Source: Staphylococcus sp.
GTDB lineage: Bacteria; Bacteroidota; Bacteroidia; Bacteroidales; Muribaculaceae
Assembly: GCA_023665865.1 (NCBI GenBank)
Contig: JAMPDC010000001.1
Coordinates: 718,360 to 782,359, forward strand
DNA length: 64,000 bases
Direction of reading: 5' to 3'
A program made the translations under genes and the position numbers. Positions 19,901 through 26,959 of the stretch are shown here, one piece after another; position 1 is the stretch's first letter, and each line of letters starts with the position of its first letter. The notes under the pieces were generated by a model. That model did no database searches and was not told where the DNA came from. It saw only the letters and a list, made by a program, of their open reading frames with translations.

Positions 19901-20193
19901 CCGGAGGGCTGCGGAGCCTTGGGATTGGAATATGCCTCGACGGGATGCATCAACACCTGCGATGAATAGTCATCCTCATAGGCCCTTTCCATCTCCTTGA
20001 GAGTCTCCTTATAGTGCTCATCGCCATTGAAATAGACATTGTAACGTGTCAGGAAAGCCTGATAGTTGCGGGTTGCGGCTGTGTTTTTCTTAGGCGAACA
20101 TGCAGGCAAAGCCATGACCGCAATGGTCACAGCTATCAACAGCAAAATCCGCCGGGAAAATGCTTCGGAGAGGCCGACAATCCGTTTTTTCAT
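16912..20193 (-). CDS. porW: PorW/SprE-like TPR lipoprotein of the type IX secretion system
   Basis: 1093 aa from ATG 20193. Lipoprotein signal ending LPACS, then the RYNVYFNGDEHYKETLKEME segment typical of PorW/SprE, and TPR-like helical pairs through about residue 450 (WMMMGRSQYFNGDFLGAASTFYYI, AIGNLYLSRRDTANAIANYV). Acidic and Glu/Ala-rich stretches and a second TPR block to about residue 850 follow. The last 130 residues are Pro/Val/Thr-rich with three ADTVP units. PorW links the outer-membrane translocon to the PorKN ring. An upstream start at 20307 adds no signal and is rejected. Likely transcribed with porX. Confidence 0.87.
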   Translation of the reverse strand: MKKRIVGLSEAFSRRILLLIAVTIAVMALPACSPKKNTAATRNYQAFLTRYNVYFNGDEHYKETLKEMERAYEDDYSSQVLMHPVEAYSNPKAPQPSGSFTRSIEKAQKAIQLHSIKKRPKRKAGKGNDPEYKKWLKREEYNPFLHNAWMMMGRSQYFNGDFLGAASTFYYISKHFSWLPATVTEAKLWQARSYCGLDWLFEAETILTRITEDELTSSTLKELYYFTYADFYVRSHDNAKAIPMLKEALGYAHGAQKTRLNFLLGQLYSAEGDNAAAYTAYKKAAGSNSASYRTKFNARIKQSEVFQGADITPEVNSLRRMTRYDRNKEYLDQIYYAIGNLYLSRRDTANAIANYVLAAEKSTRNGIEKAISQVTLGGLYYEQARYDMAQPCYAEAVPQLPDSYPEIAMLKRRSDVLDELAVYTQNVVLNDSLLRLAAMPEEERLAVIDKIIDDLKKKEKEEADEARRAEYLAEQEAAGSNLVQNNAAAPSTFTLNTDNSWYFYNTATRNAGKTDFQKRWGSRKLEDDWRRRNKSSFNMSDFGSSSADDLPDEGEAEGEGSETDNMTDEERAEAKAQAEEAAKASDPHYREYYLRQIPMTDVEKTTAEDVIREGLFNSGLILKDKMEDFDAADSEWQRLMGRYPDNIYRLDIYYNEYLMNVRRDRPVEAERYRQLILTEFPESDYGKAMADPNYIENLRTMFARQEALYEKAYEAYLSDDNASVHKAYEQMTADFPLSPLMPKFMFLHALAFVTDEKPEEFNATLKEMLERYPNTDMTPMASAYLKGMAQGRELRKGGGSNMRSMLWDIRLTNDSTALGSDANIEFVLAPEEPHYLVLLFSTENISPNRLLYDVARHNFTTYVVRDFDLEVMNFGRLGLLLVKGFQNEAELNHYRSLLAQDNGVIIPEGVRPVQISKSNFEKLLQGAGSFDDYFRFIGEESVKATHESVLPPEEYPTAEEMYDTAPETPETADESETPVQIDTVPAALPADTVPADTVPADTVPAQPKPVLVPDTVPATPAVTVPKAEPTPADSVKTVEKPAAPVAPVKKSDVPKPQPKPAETKKPAVPKPQPKPQTPTLPDYPIGTEGDDDD

Positions 20194-20465
20194 CACTAAT
20201 ATAACGCGCGCATCACACCACTTATTGCGCACTTGACCCATAGTTATTGTCCGCTCGCCACCTATCTGACCGAAAGGCTGTCGCCATTTGCGCGACAGGT
20301 TGTGCAAATTCTCGTTACCGACAGAAAATTAACACTTTAAATTAAGCTTTTTTAGAAAAACATTATTCCGTGGCGGATGTTTTAGATATGTATGACAAGG
20401 GCGCCAAACACACCCCTCACTACAAACCTTCAACAATTACTTACTCATAAACCACACAAACTATT

Positions 20466-21611
20466 ATGGCTGACAAGAAGTATTCACCTGTCGTACAGGA
20501 ACTCGCTGACCTTATTAAAGAAAACAACTGGGAAGACAAATTCAACCAGGCTATCGCAAAGGTAGTTTCCTACAAAATCCCCGGACTCTCAGACATGACC
20601 TCTATCGAGGATTATCTCAACTACCTCGAAGCATACATCCATTGGGTCCCGGCTGAAAACAAGGAAGGTTCCCATGTCTATCAACACCTTTTCCGCTCTT
20701 TCTTCCTTCTCGATCAGGAGCCTGTGAAGTCACTCCAGACCCCTTGTGCCCCGGCTGACCAGATGCCGCCTCTCTCTCCGCTGTCAAAGTGGATGGTAGA
20801 CTATTGCTACGCTATCGGAGACTGGCTCGACAGCCCCGAATCAATCACTGACGACAGCGTGAAATCGTTCTACGAAAGCGCCGTGTACAACATGGATGAA
20901 TACCTCGAACCGCGCGGCGGCTGGAAGACATTCAACCAGATGTTTGCCCGCCACGTGAAACCCGGCTACCGTCCTATCGCAGCCATTGACGACGATAAGA
21001 TCATCGTACACCCGGCCGACGCTTGCTTCGGTGGCCAGTGGGAAATCCGCCCCGACACCCACGTCCGTATCAAGGGCCTTGACTGGAGTATCGACGAGCT
21101 TCTCGAAGGCAGCCCTTACAAGGATAAATTCAAGGGCGGCATGTGGTGTCACTCATTCCTCAGCTGGACCGACTATCATCGTCAGCATGCGCCTCTGTCA
21201 GGTATCGTCCGCGAGGCACGTGTCATCCAGGGAGCCTGCTATGTAGACCTCGTCGCAGTCCCCGACAAAGTCAACCCTGCTACCAACCAGGTAGAGGCAT
21301 GGCGCGCCACCGCTCCTGACCAGGCCGGCTATGAATTCATGCAGACCCGTGGTCTTATCGTCCTCGAGACAAAATATGGCTATGTGGCCATCCTCCCGAT
21401 CGCAATGCCTCAGGTATCTTCAGTCGTCATCACTGCCGAGGAAGGCGTAGCCCTCAAGAAAGGCGATGAGATTTCTTACTTCCAGTTTGGCGGTTCAGAC
21501 ATCGTCTACCTCTTCTCAGCCAATATGAACGTATCAATGTCAGCCCACTTAGGCACACACTACAAAGTCGGCACCAAGATCGGTGAAATCTATCCTGTAG
21601 TGGAGCTCTAA
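20466..21611 (+). CDS. PsiD-like pyruvoyl decarboxylase of the phosphatidylserine decarboxylase superfamily
   Basis: 381 aa. No signal peptide or membrane anchor. Residues 1-150 match the extra N-terminal domain found in PsiD-type members, not in membrane PSD. The catalytic part shows WKTFNQMFARHVKPGYRP (153-170), HPAD with Asp185, YHRQHAPLSG with His238 and His241, and YFQFGGSD where Ser344 would form the pyruvoyl group by cleavage after Gly343. Classical PSD has LGST at this place. Fungal PsiD of this superfamily decarboxylates tryptophan. With a GadC-like antiporter next door, I infer a soluble amino acid decarboxylase; the substrate is unknown. Phosphatidylserine remains possible but less likely. 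Confidence 0.82.
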   Translation: MADKKYSPVVQELADLIKENNWEDKFNQAIAKVVSYKIPGLSDMTSIEDYLNYLEAYIHWVPAENKEGSHVYQHLFRSFFLLDQEPVKSLQTPCAPADQMPPLSPLSKWMVDYCYAIGDWLDSPESITDDSVKSFYESAVYNMDEYLEPRGGWKTFNQMFARHVKPGYRPIAAIDDDKIIVHPADACFGGQWEIRPDTHVRIKGLDWSIDELLEGSPYKDKFKGGMWCHSFLSWTDYHRQHAPLSGIVREARVIQGACYVDLVAVPDKVNPATNQVEAWRATAPDQAGYEFMQTRGLIVLETKYGYVAILPIAMPQVSSVVITAEEGVALKKGDEISYFQFGGSDIVYLFSANMNVSMSAHLGTHYKVGTKIGEIYPVVEL

Positions 21612-21692
21612 GACAACAACTGACTTACCAAATCCCGACTCAAGCGCAGCTTGATCCAGACATTCAACCGTCCCGCGACGGGACGCGACTCT

Positions 21693-21729
21693 AACGGGAG
21701 GCCGGCATCTCCGCCCGCCTCCCGTTTTT
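21693..21729 (+). terminator. Terminator or attenuator between decarboxylase and antiporter
   Basis: AACGGGAGGC (21693-21702) pairs with GCCTCCCGTT (21717-21726), followed by TTT. It lies 81 bases after the decarboxylase stop and 50 bases before the antiporter ATG, so some transcripts may stop here. Confidence 0.7.
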
Positions 21730-21778
21730 CCATACCTTTACACACATATACTTTAACATCTTTCATATCTTAGGCATT

Positions 21779-23509
21779 ATGGCTACCACCCCATCACCAC
21801 AGCCGTCGAAAAAACCTAAGGGAAATACACCTTCGAAGACTCTGATCTCAACCGGAGCGATGACCGTCATGATCATCACCACCGTGGTCAGTCTCCGAGG
21901 TCTTCCTTCGCAGGCTGAATTCGGCATTCAGTCCATTTTCTACTATCTCTTTGCAGCGATCGTCTTTCTGGTACCCTTCTCGCTCGTCTGCGCGGAGCTC
22001 GCTTCAACCTACACTCATTCAGGCGGCCTATACCGCTGGGTATCCGAAGCCTTCGGCCCGCGCTGGGGCTGGTCGGCAATGTATCTCGAATGGCAGACTC
22101 TCGTCATCTGGTTTCCGGCGGTGCTGATGTTTGCAGCCGTCTCGCTGGCCTATATATTCTGGCCTGAATCGTTTGACGCAAAACTGTCGGCCAACAAGAT
22201 ATATACTCTTATTGTCGTACTTGCGATCTACTGGATCACCAATTTCATCGCCTTCAGAGGCATGAAATCGTCCAAAATCCTCAGCACGCTCGGAGGTCTT
22301 TTCGGCACGATCGTCCCCGGAGCCATCCTTATCATCCTCGGTGTCGCCTATCTATGCATGGGCAAGCCGATCATGCTCACCCACGAGTCATTTTTCCCTG
22401 ACTTCTCGAAAATCGGCACCATAGTCCTCGCCGCCTCCGTCTTTCTCTTCTATGGCGGCATGGAGATGAATGCCGTCCATGTCCAGAACATGAAGAACCC
22501 CGCACGCCAGTTCCCGCGCGCCATCTTTCTCGCTGTGGCTGTCATCGTGCTCCTCTTCGTCTTCGCCACGCTTGCCATCGGCTTCGTGGTCCCGGTCAAA
22601 GATATCAACCTCCTCGCATCGCTCCTCGTGGCCTACAATGACCTCTGGGCAGCGGTCGGTGTGCCCTGGCTCGGCAATGTCATGGCCCTCCTCATCACTT
22701 TCGGTGTCATCGGTCAGGTCAGCGTCATCATAGCCGGCCCGTCGACAGGTCTTGTCGCTGTAGGCGAGAGCGGCTATCTGCCACGCAGTCTCCAAAAGAC
22801 CAACAAGCAGGGTGTCAACAAACCGATCCTCTACGTGCAGGCCTGCTTCGTGACCCTGCTCGCCTTCGTGCTCGTCGTTCTCCCCTCGGTTGAGTCAGCC
22901 TATCAGGTGATGTCGCAGATGGCCACCGTCATCTACCTCATCCTCGTGCTCATGATCTACTTCGCCTTTATCCGTCTGCGCCACACCCAGCCTCAGAAGC
23001 AGCGTGGATTCCGCATCCCGGGTGGGAAATTAGGTGAAGTGGTCGTCGCCGGCATAGGTATCCTCGGTGCCCTCGTCGCTATGATCCTCAGTTTCTTCCC
23101 GCCGTCACAGATCAACACCGGCAGTCCTGCCGTCTATGTCCTCATAATCCTCGTGGGTGCGGTCGTCTTCTTCTGTGTACCGCTGATCGTGTTTGCAAAG
23201 CGCAAACCGTCATGGCGAAATCCGGATGCCGACTTCTATCCCTTCGACTGGCAGATTGAAAACCGTAAACCGTCAGAGATCTCCAAATGGAGTCCCGACT
23301 ATGTCCCTACTGAAGCCGATGTCGCCGCCACCGACGCACGAATAATCGCTGAAGAGAACGGCGCGACTCCTCAGGAAGCGGCCAAGATTGCCGCACAGGC
23401 TGCCAAAGCCTACAATGGATCAGAAGATCCGGAGGCTACAGCCTATACGGTCATCAACGATGACAACCAACAGGCTCCACCGGCTGCCGACAAATCAGAT
23501 GGTGTCTAA
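21779..23509 (+). CDS. GadC-like amino acid antiporter, APC superfamily
   Basis: 576 aa with about 12 membrane segments from residue 20 to 480. Family marks: STGAMTVMIITTVVSLRGLP in helix 1, CAELASTYTHSGGLYRWV and FGPRWGWSAMYLEWQ, which closely parallel the glutamate/GABA antiporter GadC. The last 90 residues are polar and acidic (DFYPFDWQIEN, then an Ala/Glu-rich tail); GadC also has a C-terminal plug that closes at neutral pH. It probably exchanges the decarboxylase substrate for its amine product. The gap to the decarboxylase is 167 bases with a hairpin. Confidence 0.87.
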   Translation: MATTPSPQPSKKPKGNTPSKTLISTGAMTVMIITTVVSLRGLPSQAEFGIQSIFYYLFAAIVFLVPFSLVCAELASTYTHSGGLYRWVSEAFGPRWGWSAMYLEWQTLVIWFPAVLMFAAVSLAYIFWPESFDAKLSANKIYTLIVVLAIYWITNFIAFRGMKSSKILSTLGGLFGTIVPGAILIILGVAYLCMGKPIMLTHESFFPDFSKIGTIVLAASVFLFYGGMEMNAVHVQNMKNPARQFPRAIFLAVAVIVLLFVFATLAIGFVVPVKDINLLASLLVAYNDLWAAVGVPWLGNVMALLITFGVIGQVSVIIAGPSTGLVAVGESGYLPRSLQKTNKQGVNKPILYVQACFVTLLAFVLVVLPSVESAYQVMSQMATVIYLILVLMIYFAFIRLRHTQPQKQRGFRIPGGKLGEVVVAGIGILGALVAMILSFFPPSQINTGSPAVYVLIILVGAVVFFCVPLIVFAKRKPSWRNPDADFYPFDWQIENRKPSEISKWSPDYVPTEADVAATDARIIAEENGATPQEAAKIAAQAAKAYNGSEDPEATAYTVINDDNQQAPPAADKSDGV

Positions 23510-23546
23510 AACCACACTCTAAAACTTATCTGTGGGGTAAGGTGTG

Positions 23547-23603
23547 ATCCCGCGTTTGGGGGAGGAGACACGGCCCTCTGGGCCCTCTCCCCCAAACCGG
23601 GAT
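23547..23603 (+). terminator. Long terminator/attenuator hairpin before the MFS gene
   Basis: ATCCCGCGTTTGGGGGAG pairs with CTCCCCCAAACCGGGAT with one bulge; an inner GGCCCTCTGGGCC hairpin sits at the tip. It lies in the 166-base gap between the antiporter and the MFS carrier, followed by TTATCTTT. Confidence 0.7.
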
Positions 23604-23675
23604 TATCTTTCAGCGCCATCCTTCTTTCCCCTCATCTCCTCTTTTTCCAACCTTACCTTCAAAAGCATCCGCCAA

Positions 23676-25007
23676 ATGAAAATCAATACGGGCAAAGGAT
23701 CCATCCCCTTGATGACTCTGATCGCCATCTGGTCGATCTCACTCGTCGTCAACCTGCCCGGACTCGCAATCACCCCGATGATGGGAAGTCTTGACAAGAT
23801 TTTTCCACACACTTCCGAGCTTGAGATACAGCTCCTGACCGTGTTGCCAAACCTTTTCATCATCCCCTTCGTGTTGCTTTCGGGCAAACTGTCGCTCTCA
23901 AAGAGTAAAATCTCTATCGTAGTCGTGGCGCTGATCATCTATCTGGCAAGCGGCATACTCTATCTCTTTGCCCGGAGCATGGTGGCATTGATTGTCATCA
24001 GCTGTCTGCTCGGCATCGGTTGCGGACTCCTCATCCCTCTCGCCGCCGGGCTCCTCACCGACACCTTTGTCGGTAAATACCGCATGAAACAACTCGGCAT
24101 CAAGTCGGGCATATCCAACATCGCTCTCGTCATCGCCACCTTTGTCGTCGGCTGGCTCAACCACGGCAACTGGCATCTGCCATTTCTCGTCTATCTCATC
24201 CCGGCCATCCCGCTGGCGCTCTCCGTCTTCCTCAAAGGGATCCCGGCAGCCGACCTCAATCCGGCGACAGTGACTCCGCCTCCGGGGGTCAAGGCCACGG
24301 TCAAGACAGCCCAGCGCGTAGCCATCGCAGGCTCACCCGCCAAGTCGGTCAAGGCCGCTCCACCTACAGCAGCGACCATCGCCGCGGCCTCGGCAGGGCG
24401 CCACGTAAGAGACGGTTTCATCCTCCCGCGCATGTGGTCACTGATAGCAGTCTATTTCTTCGTATGCTATGCCTCTGTGATCGTATCGTACTATGCACCG
24501 TTTCTCATGGAGAGCTACGGCATGGGCGACTCGAAAGTCGGCACCATCTCGGCGATCTTCTTCCTCGCCGTCTTCCTGCCCGGCTTCATTCTTCCGGTCA
24601 TCATCAGGATCTTCAAGCAGACCACTTTGCTCTTCTCGTCGCTCGTCATGGCGGTCGGTATCATCCTGATGGTCGCCACACGCAGTTTCGCGGTCATCTG
24701 CATCGCCTCAGTCCTCGTTGGGCTCGGCTACGGAATATTCCAGCCTCTGATCTACGACAAGGCAACGCAGATCGTGACCACTCCTGTCAAGTCGACGCTC
24801 GCTCTCGCCTTCGTGCTTGCCGCAAACTATATCTCGATCAGTCTGACTCCGTTTATCGTCGACTTCTTCCGCGATATTTTCGACCCGCACCATCTCAACA
24901 ATGCGTTTCCCTTCGTCCTCAACTCTATTCTGCTCGTCATATTCACAATAATTGTGGTGATATTCCGCAAATCATTCGTGTTCAGTATCGACCGCTCCTA
25001 CTATTAA
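23676..25007 (+). CDS. MFS transporter
   Basis: 443 aa from ATG 23676. Twelve hydrophobic segments; IGCGLLIPLAAGLLTDTFVGKYRMKQLGIKSG between helices 4 and 5 is MFS-like. The loop between the two six-helix halves (about residues 190-250) is unusually long and built of Ala, Pro, Thr and Lys (VTPPPGVKATVKTAQR, AAPPTAATIAAASAG). The second half opens with RMWSLIAVYFFVCYASVIVSYY. Substrate not recognisable. Location suggests import of the decarboxylase substrate or export of the amine. The outer-membrane barrel gene follows after 31 bases. Confidence 0.82.
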   Translation: MKINTGKGSIPLMTLIAIWSISLVVNLPGLAITPMMGSLDKIFPHTSELEIQLLTVLPNLFIIPFVLLSGKLSLSKSKISIVVVALIIYLASGILYLFARSMVALIVISCLLGIGCGLLIPLAAGLLTDTFVGKYRMKQLGIKSGISNIALVIATFVVGWLNHGNWHLPFLVYLIPAIPLALSVFLKGIPAADLNPATVTPPPGVKATVKTAQRVAIAGSPAKSVKAAPPTAATIAAASAGRHVRDGFILPRMWSLIAVYFFVCYASVIVSYYAPFLMESYGMGDSKVGTISAIFFLAVFLPGFILPVIIRIFKQTTLLFSSLVMAVGIILMVATRSFAVICIASVLVGLGYGIFQPLIYDKATQIVTTPVKSTLALAFVLAANYISISLTPFIVDFFRDIFDPHHLNNAFPFVLNSILLVIFTIIVVIFRKSFVFSIDRSYY

Positions 25008-25038
25008 CTTCCTCTAACTTCCAACCCACAGCCAGACT

Positions 25039-26340
25039 ATGAACCCAACGTTTCGCTACATGGCATTGCTTCCCGCACTCTGTGCGCTCCCTCTGTTGGG
25101 ACAGAACCATCCGACCACACCTGAATACCAGGAGGTGACCATCATCAATCCGGGCTCCCGGGGAGCAGACACGACGACCGTCGATGTCTACAACGTCTTT
25201 CTCGACAATGCCCCGAAGAGCTACAGGATCCCCGGCGCTCCGCGCTTTGCCATCGAGGGCAAGGATAAGAAATTCTATCTCGGAATCGGCGGCACCGGTA
25301 AGGTGACCCTCTCTTACGACTGGGGGAATCCTATCGACAACGCCTATGATTTCACCACCTCTGCCATCCCGATGCAGCAGCGCAAGGGTGACGGCGGACT
25401 CGTGCAGGCAAGCGCTGCCACGAGCGGACTTTTCGTTAACTTCGTGGCTCTCCCCGCGACCAAAAATCAAATCGGCTTCTATTTCAACTTCAATCTCACC
25501 GGCAACGGCAACAACTATGGATTCAACCTGTTTTATGCCTACGTGAAATATCGCGGATTCACCGCCGGCTACGATTTCAGTCTCTTCTCCGACATGGCTG
25601 CCGCTCCCCCGAGCATCGACAACGAAGGCCCGTGTGGATTCACGGCAATTCCCAATACCGTCATTGACTACCGTCATTCGTTCAACTCCCACTGGAGCAT
25701 CGGCGTCGGGGCCGAGATGCCGATGGCTTCAGCCACGACAGGCGACAAGACCTACATGGTCCGCCAACGTGTCCCCGACATACCGGCCTACGTGCAATAT
25801 TCATGGGGAGGGGGCAAGAGCTGGCTCCGCGTCTCGGGCATTGTCCGCAACATGCTCTATCGTGACGTCGTAGCCGACAAAAACCGCGACGTCGCAGGCT
25901 GGGGTGTCAAGATGAGCGGCAGCGCTTCGCTCTCGCCCTTCATCACGGCCTACTATCAGGCCGCCTACGGAAAGGGAATCACGAGCTACTTCCAGGATCT
26001 CTATGAGGGCGGACTCGACATGGTTCCCGACGGCACAGGGCGTCTCGAGGCTGTCAAGGCCTGGGGTGGATACTTAGGCCTCCAATACAATATCTCACCG
26101 AAAGTATATGCAACCACCACCTATAGCCACCTGCGCAACTATGCCCACCGCTATGACGATGGTTCCACTCCGTGGTCCTCACAGTATAAATATGCCCAGT
26201 ATGCTCTCGCCAATGTCATCTGGCAGATCACACCTCAGATTTCCACAGGTCTTGAGTATATCTACGGACGGCGTGTCGACATGGACGGTATCTCGCGCCA
26301 CGACAACCGCATCCAGACCATGCTTCAGGTCACATTCTGA
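25039..26340 (+). CDS. DcaP-like outer-membrane porin
   Basis: 433 aa with a signal peptide ending at LLGQ. The N-terminal part has YRIPGAPRFAIEGKDKKFYLGIGGTGKVTLSYDWG, then alternating strands rich in Tyr/Trp/Phe with Gly turns, ending in VTF with a terminal Phe as usual for barrels. This fits the DcaP trimeric porin family, whose members pass small charged solutes. Being last in the run decarboxylase, antiporter, MFS, porin, it may let the substrate cross the outer membrane. Confidence 0.78.
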   Translation: MNPTFRYMALLPALCALPLLGQNHPTTPEYQEVTIINPGSRGADTTTVDVYNVFLDNAPKSYRIPGAPRFAIEGKDKKFYLGIGGTGKVTLSYDWGNPIDNAYDFTTSAIPMQQRKGDGGLVQASAATSGLFVNFVALPATKNQIGFYFNFNLTGNGNNYGFNLFYAYVKYRGFTAGYDFSLFSDMAAAPPSIDNEGPCGFTAIPNTVIDYRHSFNSHWSIGVGAEMPMASATTGDKTYMVRQRVPDIPAYVQYSWGGGKSWLRVSGIVRNMLYRDVVADKNRDVAGWGVKMSGSASLSPFITAYYQAAYGKGITSYFQDLYEGGLDMVPDGTGRLEAVKAWGGYLGLQYNISPKVYATTTYSHLRNYAHRYDDGSTPWSSQYKYAQYALANVIWQITPQISTGLEYIYGRRVDMDGISRHDNRIQTMLQVTF

Positions 26341-26420
26341 AAGCCACAATATCAAGCAAGCAGGCCGTTCCTCCGGCAAGACACGAAAATACCTTGCATG
26401 GATTAGAGAAAGAGGTACAG

Positions 26421-26498
26421 AAATTCAAAATTGACACAAATAACAAATGATTATATTCAAAAAAATATACATCTGTTATTTGTGTCAATTTTGAATTT
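26421..26498 (+). repeat. 25-base perfect inverted repeat after the porin gene
   Basis: Arms 26421-26445 and 26474-26498 are perfect complements, entirely AT-rich (AAATTCAAAATTGACACAAA... and its complement), around a 28-base loop and followed by TT. The position fits a terminator, but the length and lack of GC fit better with a small mobile-element remnant. The bases between 26341 and 26421 show no gene. Confidence 0.7.
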
Positions 26499-26533
26499 TT
26501 CGTATTGTAACCTCAAACCTACCACCCCCCTAT

Positions 26534-26579
26534 AAAAAAAAATTGTCCGCTGCCCCTTTCAATCAAGGAGCAACAGGAC
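26534..26579 (-). terminator. Intrinsic terminator of the small RNA
   Basis: Minus strand: GTCC-T-GTTGCTCCTT, loop GATTGA, AAGGGGCAGC-GGAC, then AA and nine T (plus-strand A run 26534-26542). Confidence 0.85.
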
Positions 26580-26797
26580 CAAAGCCAAAAAGGCGTCAAA
26601 AATAGTTGTCTAAACTATTCCTTTCCAATAATGTAGAGATTATATCATACTTACACTACACCATCGTTGCCTTGAGAAAGCGTCGTCTCGACGCGCTTCA
26701 AGCCAAAGTTGCCTTTTTTCCTTAGTCCAAAAAATATGAATTTAATGCGTAAAATTTTATCAGCCCAAGGACTGCAACTATTGTGGTGTTTTCTTTT
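26534..26797 (-). ncRNA. Candidate 6S-like small RNA
   Basis: A transcript unit with no ORF. A consensus promoter ends at 26804 and a strong terminator ends at 26534, giving about 264 bases. The core 26782-26601 is 182 bases: its ends AATAGTTG and CAACTATT pair; inside, TCCTT pairs with AAGGA and TTTACGC with GTGTAAG. Exactly in the middle is a hairpin CTTGA...GCGTCG-AGA-CGACGC...TCAAG. This long symmetric rod of about 180 bases is the plan of 6S RNA, which binds sigma-A RNA polymerase. The 3' AACTATT can also pair locally with AATAGTT, a switch seen in 6S release. Covariance-model support is lacking here. Confidence 0.6.
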
Positions 26798-26803
26798 CAC
26801 TTG

Positions 26804-26834
26804 CAAAGGTAACAACTATTTCCAAATGCGACAA
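26804..26834 (-). promoter_or_regulatory. Promoter of the small RNA
   Basis: Minus strand TTG (26834-26832), 20-base spacer, TACCTTTG (26811-26804). Confidence 0.75.
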
Positions 26835-26906
26835 TCTTTTAACATAGCGATTAATATTTTTTAATACTTCCCCGTGAACAATTTCCGGTCTGCCCCTACT
26901 AAACAC

Positions 26907-26936
26907 AGAAGTGCCGGGACTATGCCCGGCACTTCT
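26907..26936 (-). terminator. Terminator after the serpin gene
   Basis: Twelve-pair perfect stem AGAAGTGCCGGG / CCCGGCACTTCT with a 6-base loop, 24 bases past the serpin stop. No long T-run. Confidence 0.7.
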
Positions 26937-26959
26937 ATATAAGGGAGTTGTTAAAAAAA

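Noticed and set aside
20194-20307. Longer N-terminus for PorW
   Set aside because: It would place 38 residues before a complete lipoprotein signal peptide.
20330-20465. Promoter search upstream of the PsiD-like gene
   Set aside because: No TAnnTTTG element with a suitable -33 could be found; nothing is claimed for this gap.
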